Source: Daucus carota subsp. sativus
Lineage: Eukaryota > Streptophyta > Magnoliopsida > Apiales > Apiaceae
Assembly: GCF_001625215.2 (NCBI RefSeq)
Contig: NC_030383.2
Span: 4,848,779-4,912,778 of the forward strand
Direction of reading: 5' to 3'
DNA: 64,000 nucleotides
A program made the translations under genes and the position numbers. Shown here piece after piece: positions 1-10,448 of this stretch (within the stretch, counting starts at the first letter, position 1; each line of letters begins with the position of its first letter). The notes under the pieces were generated by a model. It worked only from the letters and a program-made list of their open reading frames with translations. It was not told where the DNA came from and ran no database searches.

Positions 1-969
1 TTATATCTTAAAAGTAATTTAATAAAAAGATTGCATACTTTATTTCCATGTAAACTTATGTGGCATGCGACATGTCAAACCCTACCGTGAATATGTGTCA
101 TTCCGTCTAAAGTTCTTTTAGGTTTTTTAAATGAGTTTGATACCATTAAGCAACTTTAGTGAGCCACTTGAGACCCCGTGGAAATAAGTGATGAGTTTGA
201 TACTATTTGTCCACTTCAGTGATCAGTTTGATAATTAACCCAAATTGGATATAATATAATATAATTATTTAAAATTTATGTTTTTTATTTTACAATATTC
301 ATAAACATCCGAAAATGTGCCGATTATGTTGTACAATATAAATGTAATACTCTCTCCGTCCCCTTTTAAATGTCTATTTTGACTTTTGACCGGTCAAATT
401 GAACATATTTTGATCAAACTTTACATGTATTAGATAACTGAGAAAAATTATATATTAAGAAGTATATTCAGTCTATTTTAATAGGTAACTTTTAGATTTT
501 AAAAATAATGAATAGATAATTTGTAATGTTTAATCAAAAATTAGTCAATTTAATTTTTCAAAAAGAAAAATGTGCATGTAAAAGAGGAAAGAGAAGTAAC
601 ATAGTAATCAAAATTCATTAGGACACTTTGCAATATAAATTCGTGACTTGCAAGTTAAACAATAATCTTAATTTGAAGTTGAAGATATTGAGGATTATTT
701 GATACTTCCTCCGTCTCACCAGATTCTTTACGTTACTTTTTGGCACGCATTTTAAGGTTCCTATAAAATATACTTACATTATATATTTATTTTATAAAAA
801 AATTCTGAAAAAAAATTTGACATTTAAACTTTTATTCAAAAAAATACATCACAAGGATTAGACATGAAATTCCCCACCTGTGTAGTAAATGTTCTCAAGA
901 AAGTACATCATGTGCATGGACCCGACCCTATTAAAATTAAACCACCCATTTGTCATATTATATAATTAT
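1..969. other. AT-rich intergenic DNA with two solo Stowaway-like ends
   Basis: No coding exon is visible. CTCTCTCCGTCCCC near 352 and CTTCCTCCGTCTCACC near 704 look like single ends of Stowaway-type MITEs (compare CTCCCTCCGTCCC in the complete copies at 45143 and 52031). I could not find a matching opposite end for either, so they are probably truncated relics. Confidence 0.4.
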
Positions 970-2131
970 ATAATAATAATCTTTTAACCGTGCAAAGCAC
1001 GATTATATAATTCGTAATTTATTATTATAAATTTTAACATCATTTTATTAGTATTTTAATATTAATAAATTGAATTTTAGTTAAATTATATTAACCAACA
1101 AATTATATTTTTTCACGAAAATTTAGCTTTTACAATTTATCTATTTATATATATTTTTCTATTATTAGTATGTGATAATTTATTATTCAATTAATTTTAA
1201 ATTATATTTTTCATATTTCGTATATCTTCACATGCATGAAAAAAAAATTTGTCGTGTAACAGTTTAAAGTTAGAAAAAGGTTACGTAATGATTCGCATTT
1301 GTTAAAAAAGATATTCAAAATTATATATTTATAATTTTATTTTTAACATCATTATAATTTTTTATGAAATATTATATGATAATATATTATCATGAGTGTT
1401 TTCATTATTTGAAATTATTTAACAATGTAAGAGTGATAAACATCCACATGTTGTAAACTTGTAATTACTGAGGAAGAGTACCAAACGAAAAATTATAACT
1501 AAAATTTTTGATTACAAATTATACTTTTATTATAGTATACTAGCCTTTAACCCGTGCTTCGAAGCACGGACGTGTGTATAATTCGTTATTTATTATTTAA
1601 ATTTTAACATTATTTTATTAATATTTTAGTATCAATTAGTTGAATTTTAATTAAATTGCATTGATCAATTGATTATATGTTCTCACGAAAATTTAGCTTT
1701 TACAATTTATCATCTATTTATAAATAATTTTATGTTATTAATATGTGATAATTTATTATTCAATTAATTTTGAATTAGATTTTTCATATTTCGTATATCT
1801 TCATATGTATGAAAAACGATATTTCGTATATCTTCAGATTTTTTCATATTTCATATATTTTCATGTATATGAAAAATTATCTTCAAAATTGGATATTTAT
1901 AATTTTATTTTTAATGTCATTGTAAATTTTTTATAAAATATTATATGATAATGTATTTTCATGAGTGCTTTTAGTATTAAAATTATTTAACAATGTAAGA
2001 GGAATAGACCTCCACATATTGTAGAGATTTGTAGTTTTAGAGGGAGAGTACCAAATCAAAAAATATAATTAAAAATTTAGACTACAAATTATACTCGTAT
2101 TGATTTATTATAGTATAGTATAGATTATAGA
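970..2131 (-). mobile_element. Older non-autonomous Helitron, interrupted by a younger one
   Basis: On the minus strand this element would begin TCTATAA at 2131-2125, continue across the inserted element (1540-2124) into ATACTATAATAA at 1539 and below, and end near 975-1001 at a degraded hairpin (AACCGTGCAAAGCACG on the plus strand). Its body closely resembles 1540-2124 and 57960-58693, for example AATTCGTAATTTATTATT followed by a stretch with ACATCATTTTATTAGTATTTTA. The start is recovered only when the inner element is removed, which shows the order of events. No ORF; it would depend on a Rep/helicase supplied elsewhere. The 3' end is decayed, so the lower boundary is approximate. Confidence 0.6.
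1540..2124 (-). mobile_element. Younger non-autonomous Helitron
   Basis: Read on the minus strand it starts TCTATACTATACTA at 2124 and ends with a hairpin (CGTGCTTCGAAGCACGG region, 1551-1570) followed by AAAGGCTAG, the 3' CTAG being at 1540-1543. The flanking bases are A (1539) and T (2125), the usual A/T Helitron target with no target-site duplication. About 585 bp with no coding capacity. It is inserted inside the older copy of the same family. Confidence 0.75.
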
Positions 2132-2194
2132 TTTTTATCATATAAATCCAGAGATTTTTATCATATAAATCCAGTTGCTAGTATTTTCTGCCCA

Positions 2195-2199
2195 AAATT
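2195..2199. repeat. Target-site duplication (AAATT), left
   Basis: The 5-bp AAATT directly precedes the left LTR and is repeated exactly at 10444-10448 directly after the right LTR. Five bases is the normal duplication length for Ty1/copia integration. Confidence 0.9.
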
Positions 2200-3397
2200 T
2201 GAAATTACACACCTAGAGGGGGGTGAATAGGTGTTATGGCTAATATACCCGATTTTTATAAGTTACCGAATAATTAATCTGTCGATGACAGCCTGCTGTT
2301 AATTTTTAGAGTAAACAGTTAGCCTGCTAATAAGATAAATGCAATGCAGATAATGTAAAGCAGTATGCTAGCAACACCAAGAATTTTAGCCAGGTTCGAC
2401 CCCTAACCCTAATGGTCTACGTCCTGGTCCCCTACCAACTGGTAAGAGATTATATTATTAATCAATAATATCAACGATTACAAGATTCAATAATATAACT
2501 CCCTTTCTCCCTTGTTCCTGTTATCAGCCTGCTGAAACCCCTGAACCACGAACCAAAAGCTCTCCAAGACCTATACTTCCCAAGTATACTCTTCTAGCTA
2601 ACTAGTCCCCTTGTTCCCTTGTTTCACAAGCTCGATACACAGCAACAAAACATTACACCTTGAACAATACAATGAATAAGTGTAATACAACCGAAACTAT
2701 GAACTCTCAATATAGATATATATGCAAATATAAGTACTAGAGCTCAATAAAAGATTTAGCAATGTAAAGAGTTGTATTTCAGAAAGCTTGGTGTGTTCTT
2801 CTTGTTCTCTACCGAAAATGAAAGCACACACAAATTTATATACATCAAACCAACGGTCACAATTCAACAAATTTCCCAACGATCTTGGTAACAACCTCAC
2901 GTTTAAATTTGAATTGAATGATGAACGTTTGGATGATATATGTTTACTGAGTAAAAGATAGAATACGTTTGAAAACATCTCAGTAAGATATTTAAAATAA
3001 AATCCGTTTGAAACTAAATAGGAGTTTGTTAAAGATAAGATTCTTTTGAGATAAAATCTCCTATTTGTTAGGAAAACGTTTTTGAACAAAACTCTTTATA
3101 AAACTGAGCTCTAATATTTATATAAGATATATACAAATATTAGAATCCTTACAAAGTCGTTTCCTATTAAATCTCCATGAAAATAGACTTTGATCTTTAT
3201 CCGATTGTTTCTCTGTTCACGCTGTAAGCCTGCTGATAGCTTGTAAATATCCTGTAAGCTTGCTGACAGCTATAATCATGCTAACATCCTGAAATACTGT
3301 TAGTCCGCATAAACAACCTTTGATAGCATGCTAATACATATCAGTTTCATGTTATTAGCTTGCTGTTAGTGTCATCATCAAAACCTTGAGAGTATCA
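2200..3397 (-). repeat. 3' LTR of the copia element
   Basis: 1198 bp, matching 9246-10443 except for two adjacent bases. On the minus strand it starts TGATACTCTCAAGG and ends GTGTGTAATTTCA. It contains CAGCCTGCTG at 2289 and 2525 and variants at 2320, 3226, 3256 and 3356. The 130-aa open frame at 2697-3089 recurs in the other LTR and resembles no known protein, so I do not call it a gene. Confidence 0.95.
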
Positions 3398-3399
3398 AT

Positions 3400-3410
3400 C
3401 TCCCCCTTTT
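3400..3410 (-). other. Polypurine tract of the copia element
   Basis: The minus strand reads AAAAGGGGGAG, two bases before the 3' LTR. This is the expected plus-strand priming site for reverse transcription. Confidence 0.85.
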
Positions 3411-3965
3411 TGATGATTACACTATATTAGGAAAAGTAATTAACTCCCCCTAAATATAGCAATCTAATATCACTAAACTTTCACAATTATCACAGAGAAT
3501 AAAATCTAGCAAATATATCTATTTCACAGATATTCACAAATATGCAATATTTAACACAGAAACAATTAATCAAAGCAAATTGCATAGATATTTCAAATAT
3601 TCCTAACCAGGATAAACCACCTGGTATCCAACAAAATTATCCAAACAAACCATATTAACTCAGGATAAACCACCTGAGACCAGCAAATTCAAATCCAAAC
3701 CAGCACAAAACAACTTAGTCTTAAAGCAAATAAACTTAGGGCCAATAATGTACTTAAGCAGACTTAAGTAAAAGTATTATTAATTTCCTAATTTCCTCCC
3801 CCTTAATCATTAAAAAGGTGAGAAAATCAAGTTCCAGCCTAAGCACATAACGGTAATATCATTTATGTACACATATATCAATTAAACACTTAAACTGACC
3901 GGCATGCAAAATAAATAAAAATTATGTAAAATACTAGGAGTAAGCTGATAGTACCCGGACCATGC

Positions 3966-6900
3966 TTAAGAGCCTGCTGACTGCACATCACACATACCCA
4001 GTTCCCTTCTCAGCACGACATATCGTTCTTCAGGAAGAGGTTTTGTGAAGATGTCAGCTAATTGGTCTGCTGTAGCCACAAAAATTAGCTTGACAGCACC
4101 CTTTGCAACATTGTCTCTCAGAAAATGATGTCGAACATCAATATGCTTTGTCCTTGAATGATTGACTGGATTTTCTGAAATGTTGATTGTACTTGTGTTG
4201 TCACAAAAGATAGGAGTTTGCTTGCATTTGATTCCAAAGTCCTTCAATTGTTGTCTCATCCATAGCATTTGAGAGCAACAGCTACCAGCTGCTAAATACT
4301 CCCCCTCAGCCGTAGATAGAGCAACTGAAGTTTGCTTCTTGCTTAACCAAGAAACTAAGCTTTGACCCAAAAATGCACAAACACCACTTGTACTTTTTCT
4401 ATCAGTTTGACTACCTGCATAATCTGCATCACTATACCCAACAAGATCAAAAGCATTTGTGATAGGATAGAATAAACCCAAAGAAATAGTTCCACTTAAA
4501 TATTTAAATATTCTTTTAACAGCTTGTAAGTGAGAGTCCTTTGGTTTTGCTTGAAATCTAGCACAAACACAAACACTATACATAATATCAGGTCTAGAGG
4601 CTGTAAGATAAAGTAAACTACCAATCATACCTCTATACATTCGAATATCAACATCTTTACCATTTTCATCTGCTGTCAGCTTGCTGACAACGCTCATCGG
4701 TGTTGATTTCGCCTTGATATTCTCATATCCAAATCTTTTGAGTAGATTCTTGATATACTTGGATTGATGCACATAAATTCCTTCCGGAGTTTGCTTAATT
4801 TGGAGCCCCAAGAAATAATTGAGCTCTCCCATCATGCTCATGTCAAACTCACTATGCATGCACTTTGAAAACCACTTACACAAAGAATCATTAGTAGATC
4901 CAAATATAATATCATCTACATATATTTGAACAACTAATATATCTTGACCTTTAAAGATAGTAAACAAAGTAGGATCAATTTTACCTCTAATGAAACCATT
5001 TTTGATCAAAAATTCACTTAACCTTTCATACCATGATCGAGGTGCTTGCCTTAATCCATATAGTGCCTTCTTGAGCTTGTAGACACGGTTGGGATACTTT
5101 TCATCCTCGAATCCTGGAGGTTGCTTGACATAGACTTCTTCCTTAAGATATCCATTTAGGAATGTACTTTTGACGTCCATTTGATGTAGCTTGAACTTCT
5201 TGTAGCATGCAAATGATAATAGCATCCTAATAGATTCCAATCTTGCAACCGGAGCATATGTTTGATCAAAATCAATTCCTTCTTGCTGATTGTATCCTTG
5301 TGCAACAAGTCTGGCTTTGTTCCAAGTGATTGTACCAAATTCATCAACTTTATTCTTGAATACCCATTTGGTTCCAACAATTGACGCATCCTTTGGTGGA
5401 TCTACAAGTTCCCAAACATCACATCTTTCAAATTGGTTGAGTTCTTCTTGCATTGCCATGATCCAATTTTCATCTTGTAAAGCTTCTTGAACATTCTTTG
5501 GTTCCTCTTGAGCTATGAAGGCAGCATAAGCACAAATGTTGGCTTGAGCCTTCCTTGTCTTGATTCCAGCTGATTTATCTCCAATGATCAACTGAGGAGG
5601 ATGATTCTTCACTGTTCTAGTTGATTTTGGTAGATTATGTTGAGCTATGACCTCTTCATTCCTTGTAGTCTGCCTAGGAGGAGTCTGATCAACAACATTT
5701 TGGTTTGCTGATGAAGTTTGACCTCTGGATTCATCCAATGTAAGCTTTGACATCTTATCCAAGGTTTCTTCAAGAGATGGAGTGGATTCAGTAGCTTTAT
5801 TGCCTTCTGAAGTTGTGGCAGTTGACTTGTCAGCTTGCTGATTTCCAGTTTCCTTCACTGTCAGCTTGCTGCTAGTACCTGTACCTGCACATTCTTCCTC
5901 ATCCCTTGCAAGATCATCAGTAGACTCTTGAAATGAAACATCAATAGACTCTTCAACAGTATGTTTAGCAAGATTATACACTCTATAAGCACGACTTGTT
6001 AAAGAATAACCCAAAAATACAGCTTCATAAGATTTAGAGTCGAATTTACCATCCCTATCAATGGTTTTGAGTACGAAGCACTTAGATCCAAAAACTTTGA
6101 AGTAGCTGATGTTAGGCTTCTTTTTCCTTAGCAATTCATAAGGAGTTTTGTTGAGAATTGGCCTGATAAGCACTCTGTTAAGAACATAGCATGCTGTGTT
6201 GACAGCTTCTGCCCAAAAACTTCTTGGCAGCTTGCTCTCCTGCAGCACTGTCCTAGCTGTTTCTTGTAAGGACCTGTTCTTACGCTCTACAACTCCATTT
6301 TGCTGAGGTGTACGAGGTGCTGAGAACTCATGTGAGATTCCTCTTTCTTCACAATAAGTTATGAAGTCTTTTTGGAATTCCCCACCATGATCACTTCGAA
6401 TACCTACAAGTCTTGTATCTAGTTTGTTCTCAAGCAACTTGATTAGTTTCTCAAATTCACTAAAAGCACAATCTTTAGTACGCAAGAATAATACCCAAGT
6501 GAATCTAGAATAATCATCAACAATAACAAAGGCATATTGTTTACCTCCAATACTCTTATAAGCTTCAGGACCAAATAGATCCAAGTGAAGAAGCTCTAAA
6601 GGTTTAGAAGTAGATACCATTTTCTTTGCCTTATGTGGAGTCCTTGTTTGCTTTCCTAATTGACAAGCAGAACATGTCTCCATCTTGACATACTTAAGCT
6701 TTGGTAGTCCTCGAACAAGCTTCTTTGCTGACAGCTTGCTGAGATGATCCATATGAGCATGTCCAAGCCTTCTATGCCAAATTTCTGGATTATTATCCAC
6801 AGCTGCTAAACAAACACCTGCCTCCTGTTCTTCAAAGTTCAAAACATATATATTTCCTTCTCGTTTTGCAACTAGAGGAGTTTTGTTAGCACCAACAAGT

Positions 6901-7184
6901 ATAGTACATTCATCCTTACCAAAGTTAACAATATGACCATCATCAAATAACTGACTTATACTAAGCAAGTTATAAGTAAGACCTTTAACATATTGTACCT
7001 TGTTGATAGAAATGATACTATTACCTATAGTTCCTTTGCCAAGAATAGGAAGAGTTTTGCTATCACCAATTGTGACACGTCCACCCTTCTTCATCTTCAA
7101 GCTTAGAAACTGAGATTTGTCTCCACTCATGTGCCTAGTGCATCCACTATCCAATATCCATTGATTTGGCTTTACTTTAGACAC
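3966..7184 (-). CDS. pol: copia Pol (protease-integrase-RT-RNase H)
   Basis: About 1072 aa. In order: aspartic protease (DSGCTRHM near residue 12); the GAG-pre-integrase zinc motif (HRRLGHAH near 137, CSAC near 171); integrase core (LHLDLFG near 200, then RSDHGGEF and NGVVERKN supplying the D,D,E triad); reverse transcriptase with YVDDIIFG; and RNase H with YSDADYAGS and the KHIDVRHHF helix. Integrase before RT marks Ty1/copia. There are no internal stops. The open frame has no ATG near its start: the first codon used here, at 7184, is GTG, and an in-frame TAG lies just upstream at 7194-7196. Expression must therefore depend on something other than simple initiation, such as splicing, and fusion to Gag by one frameshift is blocked by that TAG. 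Eight copies or close variants of the CAGCTTGCTG motif fall within or at the edge of this frame. Confidence 0.95.
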   Translation of the reverse strand: MSKVKPNQWILDSGCTRHMSGDKSQFLSLKMKKGGRVTIGDSKTLPILGKGTIGNSIISINKVQYVKGLTYNLLSISQLFDDGHIVNFGKDECTILVGANKTPLVAKREGNIYVLNFEEQEAGVCLAAVDNNPEIWHRRLGHAHMDHLSKLSAKKLVRGLPKLKYVKMETCSACQLGKQTRTPHKAKKMVSTSKPLELLHLDLFGPEAYKSIGGKQYAFVIVDDYSRFTWVLFLRTKDCAFSEFEKLIKLLENKLDTRLVGIRSDHGGEFQKDFITYCEERGISHEFSAPRTPQQNGVVERKNRSLQETARTVLQESKLPRSFWAEAVNTACYVLNRVLIRPILNKTPYELLRKKKPNISYFKVFGSKCFVLKTIDRDGKFDSKSYEAVFLGYSLTSRAYRVYNLAKHTVEESIDVSFQESTDDLARDEEECAGTGTSSKLTVKETGNQQADKSTATTSEGNKATESTPSLEETLDKMSKLTLDESRGQTSSANQNVVDQTPPRQTTRNEEVIAQHNLPKSTRTVKNHPPQLIIGDKSAGIKTRKAQANICAYAAFIAQEEPKNVQEALQDENWIMAMQEELNQFERCDVWELVDPPKDASIVGTKWVFKNKVDEFGTITWNKARLVAQGYNQQEGIDFDQTYAPVARLESIRMLLSFACYKKFKLHQMDVKSTFLNGYLKEEVYVKQPPGFEDEKYPNRVYKLKKALYGLRQAPRSWYERLSEFLIKNGFIRGKIDPTLFTIFKGQDILVVQIYVDDIIFGSTNDSLCKWFSKCMHSEFDMSMMGELNYFLGLQIKQTPEGIYVHQSKYIKNLLKRFGYENIKAKSTPMSVVSKLTADENGKDVDIRMYRGMIGSLLYLTASRPDIMYSVCVCARFQAKPKDSHLQAVKRIFKYLSGTISLGLFYPITNAFDLVGYSDADYAGSQTDRKSTSGVCAFLGQSLVSWLSKKQTSVALSTAEGEYLAAGSCCSQMLWMRQQLKDFGIKCKQTPIFCDNTSTINISENPVNHSRTKHIDVRHHFLRDNVAKGAVKLIFVATADQLADIFTKPLPEERYVVLRRELGMCDVQSAGS

Positions 7185-7215
7185 GAGACAAACCTACAAA
7201 ACAAACACAAACAAC

Positions 7216-9186
7216 TCAACGTTTTGGTACCCAAATTTTATTGGGTCCAACAGTGTTAGTTGATAAAACATATAGAACATCAAGATCAGATTTCTTGATC
7301 CACATTTGGACCACTTTAGAACTCTTCTTCCATGTTCTGCCGGTCTTATCAGCATACTGTCTTGGAGCTGTCTTCTGTCTGTTTATGTTGTCAGCATACT
7401 GTCTGTGAGCTGACTTCCTTTTCCAGCTTGCTGATTGAGTATTCTTCATTGGACAATTATTAGCAAGATGGCCCTTCTTTCCACATTTGTGACAAGTCAC
7501 CCAAGGCATGGCATAATTGTATGGAATGCCATTTTTCCCTTCATATCTCATTGAAGATGTGGATGTAGAAGCTGCACCAATGCCTCCTTTATCATGAGAA
7601 CCTTTAGCTTGTTTCATCATAGATTTGAGACTTTCTTCTCCTTGAACAAACTTTCCCATGGCTTTCTGAAGATCTTTGACTTCTTGCTCCAATGATTTGA
7701 TCTTTTCCGATTGAATAGAGATTTCGGCTAAGCTTTGGGTTTTGCTTAACTCGAATGCCTCCAAGCTTGCATCCTTAGCTTTAAGATCTGCTCTCAGCGA
7801 GCTGAGTTCCTTCATGAGTGTATCATTCCTTCTTTGGATTTGCATGTTGTTCCCTTCAAGTTGTGAGATTTGTTCCTTGAGAGTAGCAATGATTCCACTG
7901 CTTGCCTTGGCACTCTTTTCATTCAAGAAATCACCTATGACTTTCTTCAAATGAACATTTTCTTTCTCGAGCTCATAGTTCTCATTCTTTAGATCAACGA
8001 GTTCCATAATTGATAGACAACTCTTATCCTGCATGGTTAGTTCACAAGATGTTGTATCAATAGAATGTAATTCAGAATTAATAGAATGTACCTCACTATT
8101 AGTCTCTGAATCTGAATCAGTTGTCTCTATTGAGCCATCGAGACCAACAAGAGCCAAGTTAACCATCTCATCACTTGAAACATCAGAAGCTGATTCATCT
8201 TCATCATCACTCCATGTCAGAAGTGCCTTTGATTTCTTTTTGTTCTTGTAATCAGCTTGCTGTTTAGGCGGCTTAGACTTGTTTTTCAGCTTGTAGCAAT
8301 CCCTTTTGAAATGTCCTTTCTTGCCACATTCGAAGCATGCATCATCTTTTGGATCTTTCTTTGCACCAAAAGCTTTGCCCTTTTCTCTTTTCATCTTATT
8401 CTTCTTTTCGATCATTCTTTTGATTTTTCTGGACATAAGAGCTAGATCCTCATCTGATTCTGTTTCCTCATCTGATTCCAGCTTGCTGACAGAGGAGTGC
8501 AGTGCAAGATTCTTCATTTTCTCTGTTGGCAGCTTGCTGCTTTCTGAGCTGTTAGCTTCAATCTTAGCTTCAAATTGTTCCAACTCAGCAAATATAGCCA
8601 GGTGATCCATAGTATCAATGTTAAAAGCTGACTCCAATGCTGTGACCTTGGCACCATATTCGAATGGAACAGCATTTAGAATATTCATGTTGATTTCCGA
8701 TTGAGGAATCTTTTTGCCAAGTCTTTCAAGACTGTTGAGAGTGACTTGGAATCTAGCTTGGCTTTCTCGAATGGATTCTCCCTTCTTGATAGCAAAGCTT
8801 CCAAATTCTTTCATAAGCTTTCCGAGCTTGACTTTCTTTAATGCCTTTGAGCCTTCGTGATATGTCTCCAATGCATCCCAAATTTCTTTTGCAGATTTGA
8901 GAGAAGAGACCTTGTCATATTCAGCTTGATTCAGCCCATTGATTAATGTACTCCTTGCTTTTCCATTGGCAGCAACCTTTGATAGCTCGTCAGCTGTGAG
9001 AACATCAACGTCCTTGACTTTGCCCTCGCTATCACGATATTCATAAGGACCTCTTTGCACAACTCTTTGCATTAGGGGATCTCTGGATAGATGAGCCTCC
9101 ATTTGGCCTTTCCACCAATTGTAGTTGTCAGAACCCGTGAGGAGAGGAGCTCTAAAATCGGACTTTCCCTGAAAGTTATCAGCCAT
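7216..9186 (-). CDS. gag: copia Gag with two zinc knuckles
   Basis: About 656 aa from the ATG at 9186 (MADNFQGK). The frame is open to 9258, but the extra 24 codons run over the primer binding site, so I reject that start. The N-terminal part has the copia gag fold (UBN2-type; NWWKGQMEAHL, IWDALETYH). A first CCHC knuckle, CFECGKKGHFKRDC, is followed by an acidic and coiled-coil region (repeated K/E-rich heptads), then a second CCHC knuckle, CHKCGKKGHLANNC, near the C-terminus. Having two widely spaced knuckles separated by a coiled coil is not the simplest copia layout. The ORF ends WVPKR then TGA at 7216-7218, before the protease. Exact CAGCTTGCTG motifs fall at 7424, 8253, 8479 and 8530. 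Confidence 0.92.
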   Translation of the reverse strand: MADNFQGKSDFRAPLLTGSDNYNWWKGQMEAHLSRDPLMQRVVQRGPYEYRDSEGKVKDVDVLTADELSKVAANGKARSTLINGLNQAEYDKVSSLKSAKEIWDALETYHEGSKALKKVKLGKLMKEFGSFAIKKGESIRESQARFQVTLNSLERLGKKIPQSEINMNILNAVPFEYGAKVTALESAFNIDTMDHLAIFAELEQFEAKIEANSSESSKLPTEKMKNLALHSSVSKLESDEETESDEDLALMSRKIKRMIEKKNKMKREKGKAFGAKKDPKDDACFECGKKGHFKRDCYKLKNKSKPPKQQADYKNKKKSKALLTWSDDEDESASDVSSDEMVNLALVGLDGSIETTDSDSETNSEVHSINSELHSIDTTSCELTMQDKSCLSIMELVDLKNENYELEKENVHLKKVIGDFLNEKSAKASSGIIATLKEQISQLEGNNMQIQRRNDTLMKELSSLRADLKAKDASLEAFELSKTQSLAEISIQSEKIKSLEQEVKDLQKAMGKFVQGEESLKSMMKQAKGSHDKGGIGAASTSTSSMRYEGKNGIPYNYAMPWVTCHKCGKKGHLANNCPMKNTQSASWKRKSAHRQYADNINRQKTAPRQYADKTGRTWKKSSKVVQMWIKKSDLDVLYVLSTNTVGPNKIWVPKR

Positions 9187-9231
9187 ATCGATCGATACTA
9201 TTCCTGTTACAGAAGTATTAGTACAAACCTG

Positions 9232-9243
9232 GCTCTGATACCA
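9232..9243 (-). other. Primer binding site (initiator tRNA-Met)
   Basis: The minus strand reads TGGTATCAGAGC, two bases inside the 5' LTR. This complements the 3' end of plant initiator methionine tRNA, the usual primer for copia elements. Confidence 0.9.
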
Positions 9244-9245
9244 AT

Positions 9246-10443
9246 TGAAATTACACACCTAGAGGGGGGTGAATAGGTGTTATGGCTAATATACCCGATT
9301 TTTATAAGTTACCGAATAATTAATCTGTCGATGACAGCCTGCTGTTAATTTTTAGAGTAAACAGTTAGCCTGCTAATAAGATAAATGCAATGCAGATAAT
9401 GTAAAGCAGTATGCTAGCAACACCAAGAATTTTAGCCAGGTTCGACTTCTAACCCTAATGGTCTACGTCCTGGTCCCCTACCAACTGGTAAGAGATTATA
9501 TTATTAATCAATAATATCAACGATTACAAGATTCAATAATATAACTCCCTTTCTCCCTTGTTCCTGTTATCAGCCTGCTGAAACCCCTGAACCACGAACC
9601 AAAAGCTCTCCAAGACCTATACTTCCCAAGTATACTCTTCTAGCTAACTAGTCCCCTTGTTCCCTTGTTTCACAAGCTCGATACACAGCAACAAAACATT
9701 ACACCTTGAACAATACAATGAATAAGTGTAATACAACCGAAACTATGAACTCTCAATATAGATATATATGCAAATATAAGTACTAGAGCTCAATAAAAGA
9801 TTTAGCAATGTAAAGAGTTGTATTTCAGAAAGCTTGGTGTGTTCTTCTTGTTCTCTACCGAAAATGAAAGCACACACAAATTTATATACATCAAACCAAC
9901 GGTCACAATTCAACAAATTTCCCAACGATCTTGGTAACAACCTCACGTTTAAATTTGAATTGAATGATGAACGTTTGGATGATATATGTTTACTGAGTAA
10001 AAGATAGAATACGTTTGAAAACATCTCAGTAAGATATTTAAAATAAAATCCGTTTGAAACTAAATAGGAGTTTGTTAAAGATAAGATTCTTTTGAGATAA
10101 AATCTCCTATTTGTTAGGAAAACGTTTTTGAACAAAACTCTTTATAAAACTGAGCTCTAATATTTATATAAGATATATACAAATATTAGAATCCTTACAA
10201 AGTCGTTTCCTATTAAATCTCCATGAAAATAGACTTTGATCTTTATCCGATTGTTTCTCTGTTCACGCTGTAAGCCTGCTGATAGCTTGTAAATATCCTG
10301 TAAGCTTGCTGACAGCTATAATCATGCTAACATCCTGAAATACTGTTAGTCCGCATAAACAACCTTTGATAGCATGCTAATACATATCAGTTTCATGTTA
10401 TTAGCTTGCTGTTAGTGTCATCATCAAAACCTTGAGAGTATCA
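9246..10443 (-). repeat. 5' LTR of the copia element
   Basis: 1198 bp; partner of 2200-3397 with the single two-base difference. As the upstream LTR on the minus strand it should hold the element promoter. The TATATAAG-like run near 10165-10172 lies in a suitable AT-rich setting but is not diagnostic. Copies of the CAGCCTGCTG-type motif lie at 9335, 9366, 9571, 10272, 10302 and 10402. Confidence 0.95.
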
Positions 10444-10448
10444 AAATT
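10444..10448. repeat. Target-site duplication (AAATT), right
   Basis: Exact repeat of 2195-2199, directly after the CA end of the right LTR. Confidence 0.9.

Larger units (their letters stand above)
2200..10443 (-). mobile_element. Complete Ty1/copia LTR retrotransposon
   Basis: An 8244-bp element on the minus strand: 5' LTR 9246-10443, primer binding site 9232-9243, gag 7216-9186, pol 3966-7184 (protease, integrase, reverse transcriptase, RNase H in copia order), polypurine tract 3400-3410, and 3' LTR 2200-3397. The LTRs begin TG and end CA, are both 1198 bp, and by eye differ only at two adjacent bases (CC at 2401-2402, TT at 9447-9448). The AAATT target duplication is perfect. All of this points to a very recent insertion. 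Gag and pol lie in different frames with stops between them. The 10-mer CAGCTTGCTG recurs through the internal region. Confidence 0.96.

Noticed and set aside
2398..2412. Telomere-like CCCTAACCCT word in the LTR
   Set aside because: It is a single partial repeat within the LTR with no array.
2697..3089. 130-aa open frame, identical at 9743-10135
   Set aside because: It lies in both LTRs of the copia element, so its duplication follows from the LTRs, and it has no recognisable protein features.
7742..8605. Plus-strand ORFs opposite gag
   Set aside because: They are antisense shadows of the Gag coding sequence and are compositionally explained by it.
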